This document shows, piece after piece, positions 22,840 to 33,444 of a stretch of DNA of 64,000 nucleotides (position 1 is its first letter; the number at the start of each line of letters is the position of its first letter). This DNA comes from Enchytraeus crypticus (lineage: Eukaryota; Annelida; Clitellata; Enchytraeida; Enchytraeidae), in NCBI GenBank assembly GCA_905160935.1, contig CAJHZI010000534.1, forward strand, positions 1,787,501 to 1,851,500, given 5' to 3'. The translations under genes and the position numbers were made by a program. The notes beneath the pieces are model-generated. The model was not told the DNA's origin. It saw only the letters and a program-made list of their open reading frames with translations, and did no database searches.

Positions 22840-24011
22840 ATGTATATACATGTATATATATACATATATATATACTAATATATACATATATATATATATG
22901 TATATATATATACATATATTAGTTTTTGCATTTACATGTCCTACAGTGTCTAACAGCATATATTCAGGTGAGGCTGGTTCCGACACAAATTTTAAAATGG
23001 TAGCGGTTCAAAGGAATGTTGGCGGGAAGCGAGACGGGTTTATATATAATTTTGCACCATAGCAGTGCAATAATTTCATAACTGTTTTCGAAACTTCATA
23101 ATTGATATGAGAGTTTCAATTATGAAACTCTAAGGTAAATTTTGAAGTCTATTACTGGTCAGTTGATAGCGAACGGTGTATATTATGATCATTTTTCTAT
23201 GTAAGTACACGTGTTTACCAAATAATCTTTATTTGACATTTTTATGTTACTAAATTGCACTTTGTCTGTGAAATATTGGATCAAATTTTAGCCAAGACAT
23301 TTCCACTTAAATATAAACGTAGTGACAAAAATATAAACAAAAATTGATGAAGCATTCTATTTGCCTGTTATAATCAAAGAGAATATTTCAGATACAATAA
23401 TAAAGCTAAATAATATCTATATTATGAAAATGTTTTGGTCAACTTACAATATTTTAAGAAATGTACAGGAACATATTACCTTCCCTAATGTACCTAATTA
23501 ATTAATTACCTAATTGATTAATGTACCTTCCCTTTGAGGAAGGAGGAAATGGGTCTTAAACAAGCATCTGTGCTTCCTGGCCAGCGTGCCGTTATGTTAT
23601 GTTATATTGTTAATAAATACCATTTCTCTCCTTGTTTCATTATCATATTCTACCCAGGTGAAAAGATGTGGCAGCTATTATGACCTAATGAATTTTTAAT
23701 CATATTTAACATAAACCATTTTAAACATGTTTGTCATTACCATGATTATTATAAGTAAAGTTAAACAATTGCAACATTATCCAAACCGAACCATTCCGAA
23801 CTCGAATCGAACTCTTGCGAGTTGGAAAGCAAGCCGAACCCGAACCCTTGTTAGAACCGAACCCGAACCGAACCGAACTTTCATTTTCAACGAAACCGAA
23901 CCGAACAGAACACTCAAATTGTCAACTGCTAACCTTACCCGAACCGAACTTTAATTTTCAACGAACCGAACCAAACCCGAACTCTGGAAATTCATAAAAT
24001 TCCCATCTCTA
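22592..24011. mobile_element. Non-autonomous hAT-like element
   Basis: 13-bp terminal inverted repeats (TAGAGATGGGAAT) flanked on both sides by a perfect 8-bp target duplication GAAGACAT (22584-22591 and 24012-24019). Both features match the hAT superfamily. Subterminal regions are rich in CCGAAC repeats in the same orientation at both ends. Inside is a (TA)n-rich tract but no transposase. The left 450 bp also exist at 10708-11160. Confidence 0.85.
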
Positions 24012-24019
24012 GAAGACAT

Positions 24020-24480
24020 GCGAATTTCTTTATATCTCTCCTAACTATTGAACAGTGTTCCTATGCGCAAATGTTGCTCATTCCTCGTGCATTGCTAAAC
24101 TTCAAATGTTTCTATTTTGGAATTCTTTTTAGTACTTTTTGCATTCACGAGTGCAAATATTTATTCAAGTTATGAACCATATAAATGTCAGACATCTAGT
24201 AGTAATTTCTAATAACTCCTGGCTCAACTTACGGGGTTAAATCCTTCCTAGTTGCTTGTGAGACGTTCAGCAACAGATCTGTTGTGAACAGTGAGAGTTC
24301 AGTCCCTGGTACATATCACGATCAACTGGCTAACCTTCTATTAGTGCAGGTCACTGAGTGAACTGTTAAGGAGAAATAAAACACTTGGTAAGGCGACACT
24401 TTAAGTTTAATAGTAACACTATTTATATAATCATGTAGGGCCTACATGTATATGTATATGTATAAAAGGTAAACAAAAAC
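24020..24480. other. Unassigned region
   Basis: AT-rich; a stretch around 24,200-24,370 has a weak tRNA-like feel (AGTTCAGTCCCTGG) but no convincing element. An A-type head exon would be expected near here from the spacing of the duplicated units, and none is found. Confidence 0.35.
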
Positions 24481-24481
24481 T

Positions 24482-24600
24482 AATGTTAACGTCAGTTTCC
24501 TCACTCGAAGCGATGTCTGTGACGGGCGAGCCCAGAATTTGAACCCCGCACACACTGATCCGTGATCGAATATCTTACCGTCATCGCCACTTACTGGAGT
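24482..24600 (-). mobile_element. SINE1 (tRNA-derived), minus arm of an inverted pair
   Basis: Minus-strand copy with B box GGGGTTCAAATTCTGG and tail GAGGAAACTGACGTTAACAT. It abuts the plus copy head to head. Confidence 0.75.
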
Positions 24601-24720
24601 CAGTGGCGATGTCGGTAAGATATTAGATCGCGGATCAGTATGTGCGGGGTTCAAATTCTGGGCTCGCCCGTCACAGACATCGATTTCGAGTGAGGAAACT
24701 GGCGTTAACATTAGCTTTTT
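24597..24720 (+). mobile_element. SINE1 (tRNA-derived), plus arm of an inverted pair
   Basis: Head AGTGGCGATGTCGGTAAG (A box), GGGGTTCAAATTCTGG (B box), tail GAGGAAACTGGCGTTAACAT. It forms a ~118-bp-arm palindrome with the previous copy and practically no spacer. Confidence 0.8.
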
Positions 24721-25019
24721 ACTTTAAACATTATCATTAACAGTCATGACAATATCCGATTTTTTTAACTGTTCGGTCAGGAATCAAAAGCGCGGAATTC
24801 AAAGCATCGGAGAATAGGTTGCTTTATATATTGTGAAGTTATATGAAGCTTTTCAGCTTGTTCTATTGGAACTTTAAGTGTGTGGTCGTGAAGTTGGCAC
24901 TCTAAGTTAGGTTCGATAGACGTTACATTACATAGAAATCTTACGTAAAAGTTTTTTATAGAGTATCTCAATCATAAAGACATACATAAATTACGTTATG
25001 CATGTGTGCACATTTATAC
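24721..25019. other. Unassigned region with a short minus-strand frame
   Basis: The minus strand at 24777-24971 is open for 64 codons (NVTSIEPNLECQLHDHTLK), with no recognised homology and no clear splice context. Confidence 0.25.
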
Positions 25020-25190
25020 GATTGACTCGAGGACTCCGCTACGATGATGATTACTAATGACTCGATGACTCCGCTACTATGATGATTACGATTAACTCGA
25101 TGACTCCGCTACGAAGATAATTACTATTGACTCGATGACTCTACTAAGATGATGATTATGACTGACTCGATGACTCCGCTACTATTTTAG
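25020..25190. repeat. Tandem repeat of ~36-39 bp
   Basis: About five copies built on GACTCGATGACTCCGCTAC plus (GAT)n. The core is the first sequence of the conserved flanking segment that follows, so the repeat seems to have grown from its edge. Confidence 0.75.
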
Positions 25191-25560
25191 CCTACTTGCC
25201 TATCATCGGCATTCTTTAATCTTGAGTTTCACAAAAACATTAAAAATAACAAATTACAAATATAAAACTAAGCGTTTAAAAACCTAACACTGTTGAAATC
25301 TAACGCTAAACACCGTCAGGAGACACTTTACTTTTATTCCGTTCTTCTGTTTGATAAACACTATCAACAGAATGTAACCATCGTTCAATAAAACAGTTTT
25401 ATTAGGGCCTATACAGTTTCTTCTGCACTTTGCAGTATACAGTTAAGTCCATTGTATAGAACAAACTCTATTCAGGCAGGAAATCATGAACATCACGGAT
25501 GTAAAACTCTCAATAACATTTTATTGGCATGTATTATTAACATACATGTATAAATCAAAA
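25165..25560. repeat. Conserved 5'-flanking segment, copy 3 of 3 (diverged)
   Basis: Shares GACTCGATGACTC, ATTTTAGCC, CACTTTGCAG and AACTCTCAATAAC landmarks in order with 2600-2960 and 14405-14770. In those units an A exon lies about 0.7 kb to the left; here none is found. Confidence 0.55.
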
Positions 25561-25989
25561 TCTTCCTGCAATGCAGTTTATTATAACCTTAGCCACTTAT
25601 CAATTTTAACGTGAAGTTAACGTCAACTTAACAATGTCAATCGAATACATTGGGAGGCCTCCATCGATATTTTTCTAATTTTCATATCATTCTTAAGAAA
25701 AATAAATTGCTCCTTCCTCACAGTACTGTGTCGGCTAAAATCATTCAACATGTCGGCAACAAATGGAGAGTTTTAATGTCCCTTTAAGACGCACCCAATT
25801 TAATTACCTTTTTAAGACACTTTAGCACAAAGTGTTTGATATGATACAAAACAAATGACGCTGTTGCTAACAGTGCTAAAGATATAGCCTATATTGCATT
25901 AAATTTACATTTATTAAAAGCATTTGATACATAAAGTAATCACCGTGTAGTGTCCGGATTGTTTGAATTAACCAACCGGTGACTACACG
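25561..25989. other. Unassigned region
   Basis: AT-rich, nothing recognised. Confidence 0.35.
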
Positions 25990-26280
25990 TGTCGTAGAAG
26001 GCGACTAAATCACTAGGATCCAAATCAACGTCAGAAAGGGCAGTCAGTTGGAGAGCGCCTAGGCTCCAGAACTTGCTACAGAAGTTTAAACGAATGGAAA
26101 AGTCTCTAACAGGGGCTTGACTAATGGATGATATGATTAGGACAGAGAGGATTTGAGACAGTCTATTCATATCCCGACCCTGGTTAAATTGGGTTTTAAT
26201 GGAGGAGGGTGATGATGATAATGATGATGATAGTGATGATGTTGATGATGTTGTTGATGATGATGATGATGATGATGATC
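25990..26280 (+). repeat. Dispersed repeat R4, longest copy, (GAT)n tail
   Basis: CAACGTCAGAAAGGGCAG through ATCCCGACCCTGG to a long GATGATGAT tail. Resembles a retroposon 3' end with a microsatellite tail. Confidence 0.65.
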
Positions 26281-26807
26281 ATGCATCAGGTAATAAATAA
26301 AGGGCTGGGGAAGTTAGCGATTAATTTAAACGTAAAAGATTAAAGAAATTGTAACCATTGGACTGTGACGATTAATCAAAAATCCTATTTTGTTTAATTG
26401 ATATAATCAAAAATAATTTCAGGGAGCACAACATAATAAGCAAAAATGGCCGATAAATTATATAGCTAAAGTATTGTACAAGTTAAAAATAAAGCCGTTT
26501 CTGATCGTGTTTCAGATTATTTTTTATTTAAATTGTTTTATGGCGGTATAGTATATTCAGCTGAAAATCTCTCTGTGTGATTTGCCACAAATAGTCGATT
26601 ACCATGGATCGAACACTGCTTTATAATTATGAAATAGGGCCTATGTCAAAAATTAAGTGCATTTGAAACTAATCTCTATTTTTATAATAATAATGGCAAT
26701 AATAGTAAGGTTTAAGGTTGGTGAAAAATGCTAAGCACAGCAACCGCTATACATAAGCAAACGCCCATTTACTTTGTCATACCTTTCTTTTAACTAGCTA
26801 AAATGAT
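26281..26807. other. Unassigned region
   Basis: AT-rich spacer before the LINE; nothing recognised. Confidence 0.35.
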
Positions 26808-28395
26808 ATCTATTTGGTTTTAGATCCGGCCATTCTACCACTGATGTTCTTTTCTCTAGTGCTAATCTATTATCTACTGAACATAATCATAAAAACAAGA
26901 CACTTGGCATATTTTAAGATCTCTCAAAAGCCTTTGATACTGTTGATCATAACATTCTGCTTCACAAATTGCATTTTTATGGAATACGTGGTAATGCCTA
27001 TGATTGGTTTAACTCTTATTTATCTCGAAGAAAACAATACACCTCAATTGGTGACAGCATATCTAGTGTGTTATCTGTTGGTATCGGTGTTCCTCAAGGT
27101 TCCATTTTAGGACCTTTACTTTTTGTAATCTATATGAATGACATTCATAATGCCTGTACATCTGGGTCCATTAAACTGTATGCTGATGATTCTAATTTGT
27201 TTGTTAAACAAAGTCTATTGGTGAATTGTTTATCTCTGCGAATCTAGCTTGCTCTGAAATAACTAAATGGTTTATTAGTAACAAGCTAACTGTAAATTAC
27301 TCGAAGTCTTCGTATGTTTTATTCTACCCCACTAAAGACGATGAAGTTGTTATTCGATCTAACAATTTAAGTGTATCCCTTGATAATAATTGCATTAATA
27401 GAACAGATGTTTCCACATTCTTAGGCTTAACATTAGATGAAAATTTGACTTTTGATGATCATATTAAATCATTAATCTTTAAAATTAATCATTTTAATAG
27501 TATGTTCTACAATCGTAGAGATTTTCTTCCTATGAATTGTCGTAGAAATATATTCCTTTCATTGGTGCAATCAAGGACTCAATATGGAATTGAAGTTTAT
27601 GCAAATACAACCAAACAGTTGCTTCAACCCTTACATCTTGCCTGTAACCGTATTCTAAGAACTTTACAGAATAAACATAAGTTTCATAATGTTAAACAAC
27701 TTTATATGAATTATAATGTATTACCAATTTTTCAGTTATTCCAATTACATACTGGTAAACTTGTTTTTAAATGTATCAATTTTCCCGATCTGACAATGTC
27801 AGAATCCATGAGATGTATTTTGATTGACAATCAGATTTCGTTTGTATATAATACCAGGCTCTCCGGGACCAATTATTTGTGTGCTAGAACAACCTCAGAA
27901 TTTTTTAAATCTTATTCATATAAGTATGTCAATTCTAGGAACCAAATATATCCTGATATCCGCAGTTCGAGGTTTCTAGCTGAATTCACCAAATGTTCCA
28001 AAAGTATATTGTTTGATGGCTTGTAAATGTCTATATTTTCGTTTTTTGTGTAAATGTTCATATAGAATTATGACTTAGCTAACTGCTTTCTAATCAGATT
28101 AATTTGTAAATAATTTTCATTTCTTTTCGTTCATTAATTCTGAGATAAATCTTTATTTCGGTTGATTTTGCATTATACATGTATATGTCTTTAATGACGG
28201 TGGTCAGCTAGATAAGATGTGTATCATCTTCCCTGACGGCCGTTGTTCTGGTGTTTATAGACTGTTTGACACACTGTGTTCCTGGGAATTTTTTAAATTT
28301 TATTTCATTTAAATGTTTATTTCTGTTTGCATTTGTCAGTGATTTGGTGTTGATTCTGAAATAAACACATATCTCTCTCTCTATCTCATACAATT
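26808..28395 (+). mobile_element. 5'-truncated LINE, reverse transcriptase to 3' end
   Basis: Begins in the finger region (FGFRSGHSTTDVLFSS), then DLSKAFDTVDHNILL, GVPQGSILGPLLFVIYMNDI and catalytic YADDSNLF, then thumb (STFLGLTLDENLTFDDHIK) to a stop at 28024-28026 (end SKSILFDGL). One in-frame TAA lies before DLSKAF and one frameshift follows YADD at about 27,220; otherwise it is well preserved, so rather young. The 3' UTR runs to about 28.4 kb and contains TCTCTC. Similar in type to Jockey/CR1-like LINEs of marine invertebrates; the clade is not certain. It sits where gene 5 might have had a VWA exon. Confidence 0.85.
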
Positions 28396-28701
28396 GAAAA
28401 TTAGTATATTATTATAACAAATTACAAATTTCTAATAAATAATTAATTAATTATGATTCAAAATGTCTGAGTTTATGCAGTACAACCTGTTCCTGGAACA
28501 AAAGACTGACACCGCCCTGGTGAAATATGTTCAAAGCCACAAATAATGATAAAAAGTCACTACTAAATTTATTAAACAACTTTAAGCATGTGCTTCAATA
28601 CGTAAACGTTCTACACCTAGCCAGCAGAAACCTTTCATGGACGTCATAGGATCAGTTCCGTGTAACGAAAGTGCGGTCACTTGTTGGGAGGTTGAAGGGT
28701 T

Positions 28702-28768
28702 GAAGGTCAGGGTGTAGTAGATCTATTGGTCTAAGGTCGGGGTGTAGTAGATCTATTGATAAAAGATG
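28702..28768. repeat. Two-copy ~34-bp tandem repeat near collagen exon C3
   Basis: GGTGTAGTAGATCTATTG occurs twice, a short distance beyond the presumed donor of exon C3. Confidence 0.7.
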
Positions 28769-28798
28769 GGGGTGAACTCTGTTCATCAGTGGTTTCAC

Positions 28799-29134
28799 TT
28801 GTCTCTAAAGTCCCACGAAGTCCTGGGGGTCCCATGGCACCGGTGTCACCCGTGGCGCCTTGTGATCCTGTCGATCCTGCCACTCCCGATACTCCCGTGG
28901 AACCTGTGGATCCCGTGAATCCTACCGATCCCCAAGGTCCCGTTGCTCCGGGAGGTCCTGGAGGTCCTCTAGAACCTGATGGTCCCGTGGCACCCGGTGC
29001 TCCAGTAGCACCCGGATACCCGTTGATACCCGGATGTCCAGTGAGGCCCTTGGATCCAGTAGAGCCAGCAGTCCCGGGTGTTCCTTGTGGGCCTGGGACC
29101 CCTTGAGGTCCTGGGACTTGTATGGGATTAGATC
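28799..29134 (-). CDS. Collagen-like exon C3 (gene 5)
   Basis: Minus strand reads [17 protein letters not shown] and then 33 Gly-X-Y triplets to GPPGLRGT, ending LETS. The acceptor is placed at TTCCGGAAG (29135) and the donor at ACAA|GTGAAA, giving 336 nt and phase 1 both sides; the acceptor is the weaker call. There is no ATG, as expected for an internal exon. It pairs with exon A'3 at 30190-30526. If not spliced it would end about 18 codons further at a TAG (end NRSTTPRP). No VWA exon is found downstream, where a LINE lies instead. One lysine (GSK) is present, unlike the B and C1/C2 exons. Confidence 0.75.
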
Positions 29135-29204
29135 CTTCCGGAACAAATCGGATTTAAACATTTTATATTAGAATTACAACTCAATATAACATATTATTAA
29201 ATTC

Positions 29205-29345
29205 AATCAATCAATAAGAATTTAAAGTCGGGTTGCTCGCCATAAGGTAATGTCAGGGGCGTCTCTTGCAGACTACACAAAAACAGGCGCCATGCACCAC
29301 ACGATGACGACTGAGTACACAGAGACCATACGAGAAGCGAAATCA
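29205..29345. repeat. Dispersed repeat R5
   Basis: Starts with AATCAATCAATAAGAA and includes GGCGTCTCTTGCAG; a second copy is at 46550-46700. Class unknown. Confidence 0.5.
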
Positions 29346-29629
29346 AATCAGTGCAAAACAATCTCCTATCAATGCTTATATTTCATTCATTTGTTTCTTT
29401 TTATCGCATTTATCATTTGCATAACCTTACCAAAATGTTTAATTTGTTCTTAGAGGTTCTACTGCGCAATTTGAAATTTATGTTGAAAAATGTGACTTAG
29501 AATTATTCAAGTATATGCATGTACGTATAGATAGTTCATATTGTAATCACGTTTATGGCTAAATATGCAGATAATAAAAAATACGCAAAAAAATACTAAA
29601 TACACAAAAATAATAAAATAATACTTCGG

Positions 29630-29765
29630 CTGGAGCCAGTGGCGATGTCGGTAAGATACTCGACCGCGGATCAGTATGTGTGGAGTTCAAATCCTGGGCT
29701 CGCCCGTCACTGACATCGCTTTCGAGTGAGGAAACTGACGTTTATATTAGCTTCAGCCTTTTACT
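29630..29765 (+). mobile_element. SINE1 (tRNA-derived), good copy
   Basis: Head CCAGTGGCGATGTCGGTAAG, B box GAGTTCAAATCCTGGGC, conserved body GCCCGTCACTGACATCGC, tail GAGGAAACTGACGTT. One of the cleanest copies in the window. Confidence 0.8.
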
Positions 29766-30189
29766 TTTAACTGTGAAATTATAAAAGAGCTTAGAAATAG
29801 TCAGATATAGGTCTAAGATACAAGAAACTGGTTGTAATCATAATAGTTTAAATGGAAATTATTGCACACTAAACACACAATGTGGCATTTCTGCAATTTC
29901 CTGATTAGATTCATATTACGTAAACTGTCTGATGAAATCAAATCATCACTGTTTCAAAATATTTCAATGTTTAGAGCAGTTTCCACTTCAGTGTGGCCTC
30001 TAAAGATTGATTGCTAGATTAATTAAATTAAATCAGTAATTATAATCTCTTAATTGATTGTATAAGGTGATTTAATAATAATAATTAATAATAATAATAA
30101 TAATAATAAATTTAATAAAATAATTATAATCTCTTAATTGATTTCAATAGTTATTTGATTGACATTGACAAGTATTTAAAATCGTTAAC
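29766..30189 (-). other. Intron part between exon A'3 and C3
   Basis: AT-rich with (AATA)n runs around 30,070-30,110; nothing coding. Confidence 0.45.
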
Positions 30190-30526
30190 CTCTCTCTTGA
30201 TATCCTCTGATGATAGACTCCAGTTCAGCCACTTCTCTCTCTTTAGCCTCGACGTTGATCATCGTCATCTTCAACTTTTCATAAATACACAGCATGTGCC
30301 TCAAACTCTCCTCTGACGTCATTTCTTTCTCATCTAAATCCTGCTGGGGCGCATTTAACGACGCCACCTTGTAGACATAGGAGCAGTCCTGAGGAAGACG
30401 TGGGACCTGGAAAGAGTTTCCACTGAGAGTGGGTTGAGAGCAGACTACTCTGAACGTCCATGAGATGATCATCGGCAGCAGTAGGAGAGTTGAAGAGTAT
30501 TTATTTCGCAATGTTGTTGTTGTCAT
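30190..30526 (-). CDS. Signal peptide and coiled-coil exon A'3 (gene 5)
   Basis: Diverged paralogue of exons A'1 and A'2. ATG 30526 gives MTTTTLRNKYSSTLLLLPMI, a clear hydrophobic signal peptide, then SQPTLSGNSFQVPRLPQDC, KVASLNAPQQDLDEKEMTS, MLCIYEKLKM and the coiled coil to ELESIIRGYQER. The donor G|GTTAAC at 30190 leaves phase 1, matching exon C3. The short stretch after the signal peptide is almost unchanged among the three copies while the signal peptide varies, which suggests selection on the mature head. Confidence 0.8.
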
Positions 30527-30700
30527 GATGTCTTGAAGTATCGCGTGACACAGTTACCTGATGATCTTATTATTAAATTGTTGTACTCTATATCTACTGC
30601 AATGTATGACTTGTAATCCAGAGGCTTTTGAAAAACACAAATAAAACATTATAAAGAGCTGTTGAAATAGGCCTATAATATATATTGACTGTAATGTATT

Positions 30701-30737
<37 letters not shown>

Positions 30738-30835
30738 AATTCTATTAATTACAATTAATACAATTTGATTATTAAATCGATTAGATGTTTATTGACTTAT
30801 TCGTCAAGAGCTTTTAGGCAAATTAGGATGTCACT

Positions 30836-31060
30836 CTCTCTATCTCTCTCTCTCTCCCTCTTCTCTCTTAGTGCCCTGCCTACTGGCAGTTCCATGGTAC
30901 ATAATGCCTCCACTCTTCTCTGTCTTCCGCTTTCCTCTTCATGTCCACATATGCGTGGGTCTTTAAATCATCTAACTTACCTAATCTCGGCCTGCCTCTG
31001 CCACTTTAAAATGTCACTAAATACTCTTCATTCCAGTCAATATACATGTATACATATAGA
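30836..31060 (+). repeat. Dispersed repeat R3, 5' part, with (CT)n leader
   Basis: CTCTCTTAGTGCCCTGCCTA then the family sequence to about TGCCTCTGCCAC. It lies upstream of gene 5. Confidence 0.65.
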
Positions 31061-31168
31061 CGTCTATTTAATATATTGCACTATTGAGCCATTTATACAA
31101 CCTGTTCAATGACTTTCATATAACAATATAATTATGAATGTGAGATATGGACCCTCCAGCTTATCTGC

Positions 31169-31169
<1 letters not shown>

Positions 31170-31212
<43 letters not shown>
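31170..31212. repeat. (GA)n microsatellite
   Basis: Pure GA run. Confidence 0.9.
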
Positions 31213-31215
<3 letters not shown>

Positions 31216-31684
31216 AAAACAGCCGACAGAGAGTCGCTTGTAAACTTAAAGATATTTCTGCTAAAACGCGTTTGAAATATCGTCAGAAGTTGTACAATCT
31301 CCGAATCAAAAATGAGGTACAAAATGTTTTACGAAAATAATGCTTTCGTTTTATATGCACAGCAACTTTGCATATGTTTTATATTTTTATATTTACTGCA
31401 GTCAAAAGAAGAGGCTCAGTATTCGAAGATTCGAAATGCCAAAACATCAAGAAGCGTTGCCACCCTCGTCAGAAGTGGATGTATTTTTTCGTATTGCACG
31501 CGAACGTTTAATCGCAATCAGGTTCGCCTGCTTGACGTTTAGGACAGTGAAAGCTCGTCCTCTGGTGGTCATAGACATCAGTTAGTTACTCCCTACTGCA
31601 TGCCAATGAGCGATCTCAGTTTAATGCAGTAGGGCCTACATTTGCTTAGAATTTTTTTTTAAATTCCGTATTAATACTATAAAC
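31213..31684. other. Unassigned region with open frames
   Basis: A plus-strand frame around 31,430-31,540 reads MPKHQEALPPSSEVDVFF. It has no recognised homology and no supported splice sites. Confidence 0.25.
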
Positions 31685-31830
31685 GTAACAACAACAGCAA
31701 CAGAATTAGAGTGCTACTGTCGTCCATGACAACAGTGAGCACTGTGGTAATAAATACAATCCGATGAGCAGAGTATGGGTTCAAAACGGTGCAATATAAA
31801 ATCCGGAGTTCCGCCCAAGGTAGTCTATTA
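31685..31830 (-). mobile_element. LINE 3' tail, (AAC)n type
   Basis: Contains ATTAGAGTGCTACTGTCGTC after an AACAAC run at the 3' end of the element (low coordinate). Same family as 43690, 45000, 51066 and 56820. Confidence 0.65.
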
Positions 31831-32327
31831 TTAATAATTCTGCAAATATATGAACTATATAATAAGGCTTTATTTATGACATAATTTTTCTTTATTCAGT
31901 TTCGTGAAGAACATTATATTTAGAAAAACTGTTCAATTTCAATACTAGTCATCAAATTAGTCATTAGTCATACTGTCATAACTTTAATTGAAAATTTCTC
32001 GTGATATTCATATATTCGCATGACTATTTAACATTAATGTTACAATGTATAATTCTCTAAAACGCAGAGTCTTTTTTATGCAACTACATGCATGTCTTTC
32101 GTAGGAGGCGAATTAGCATGACCTGGGGAAGGCAAAGGGGAATCACCCTGGAAGCCATATGTTTCCCAAGCTATAGGCTGAATAAGATACGAATTGGGCA
32201 TTAGCTTGACGGAGCCTAACATAAAGAAGGGCTTAACATATTGATCAATGGATTGCTATACACAGCTAGCGAGAGCTGACTCTTAGTATGATTATATCTA
32301 CCTTGGCCCTGCCAGTTGGCAGAAAAC

Positions 32328-32329
<2 letters not shown>
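31831..32329. other. Unassigned region
   Basis: No gene or known repeat seen, apart from a short inverted R3-like piece (CCCTGCCAGTTGGCAG) at about 32,305. Confidence 0.35.
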
Positions 32330-32358
<29 letters not shown>

Positions 32359-32416
32359 ACTAGTCTATGAGAGAGAGTTACTAATCTATGAGAGAGAAAG
32401 AGAAAGAGAGGGAGTT
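32330..32416. repeat. (GA)n-rich tract
   Basis: GA runs separated by copies of GTTACTA(A/G)TCTATGAGAG. Confidence 0.8.
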
Positions 32417-32584
32417 ATAAAGAGATTTTACTAATCTATTCTACATCTAGTGGGCTGAGTTTCTATGGTATCGAGCCCGAAAGTTTCATCTCATTAATGA
32501 GAGATTTTCATGACTTCAGTCACACAGTGATGACGTTTCCATCACTTCCACTCAGAGACAGTCCATGCTTCCACTACGCTACAC

Positions 32585-32914
32585 CAGGCAGTCCAGTAGC
32601 TCCGGTGTGTCCTGTTGCTCCAGTAGATCCTGTTGCTCCGGTAAATCCCATATAACCCGTGGCCCCTGTTGAGCCCATTGCTCCAGGGACCCCTGTTTGA
32701 CCAGGAAAACCTGCAGGACCTGTCCACCCAATAGGACCATTGGGACCCACTGCTCCAGGTGATCCCGTTGCCCCAGCAATCCCAGTGCTGCCTGGTCCAC
32801 CAGGGGCTCCAGGGGCTCCAGAGGCTCCAGCAGGACCTGGAGGACCAGTTGATCCTGTATCACCAGATGGACCAGGCAATCCTGGGGGTCCCACTATTGG
32901 ATCACCTGCTCTTT
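32585..32914 (-). CDS. Collagen-like exon B3 (gene 6)
   Basis: Acceptor GTGTATTGTAG precedes [17 protein letters not shown], then about 34 Gly-X-Y triplets with many GAT, GST and GHT units. The presumed donor CCTG|GTGTAG gives 330 nt, phase 1 both sides; without it a TAG follows after two more codons (GVA). It pairs with head exon A3. It differs from B1/B2 mainly in length (shorter) and in a Thr-rich C-terminal half. No VWA exon was found before gene 5. Confidence 0.75.
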
Positions 32915-32966
32915 CTACAATACACACAGTAACCCTCATTGATTGTCAGTCATGAATCATACAGTA

Positions 32967-33042
32967 CACTACTTACGATACGATACGATACGTACTTTAC
33001 GGTACGATAATGCACGGTATGGTACGATACGGTACGAAAGGG
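32967..33042. repeat. ACGAT/ACGGT short tandem repeats
   Basis: Degenerate pentamer-like runs of TACGATACG and GGTACG. Confidence 0.7.
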
Positions 33043-33214
33043 TGAAGTACATCAAGATACAGGTATTAAACTTTCCTATTTAGCGATTCCACGAAGAAGA
33101 CTTTTAAATATGTTAGATAAGAATACATTTCTATATTTTAAAAATGATTTTAAAGCGTGTATGTTGTATACTAGGTCTAAAACTACAGTATCTCTTCACG
33201 TCTCTTACATAAAA

Positions 33215-33438
33215 ACTCACTCGAGAGATTTGTCTCAAGTCATATAGGACGTTAACATCATCGATTACATCACTTCCATACACAAGAACTCACTGGATAG
33301 ATTTGTTTTATACATGTAGAATGTTAACATCATAGGCTACATCAATTCAATACACAAGAACTGACTGGACAGATTAGAAATTAAAATGCTAAGCAGTATA
33401 TTATGGTATGAACTTAGTAATATCTTCAAGTACAAATA
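33215..33438. repeat. ~72-79-bp tandem repeat copying the exon A3 donor
   Basis: Three units; each minus-strand unit starts with a copy of the exon A end plus donor (GTGAGT, GTGAGT, GTCAGT). Donor motifs lie at 33215, 33288, 33360 and, at the real boundary, 33439. Confidence 0.75.
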
Positions 33439-33444
33439 ACTCAC

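Noticed and set aside
24597-24720. Functional tRNA genes at SINE heads (also 29630, 44655, 48310, 53870)
   Set aside because: A and B boxes are present but cloverleaf stems do not pair and each is followed by a family-specific body, so they are SINEs.
24777-24971. Open frame NVTSIEPNLECQLHDHTLK on the minus strand (and 41400-41597)
   Set aside because: No homology, repeat or splice context that I can support; listed only as unassigned regions.
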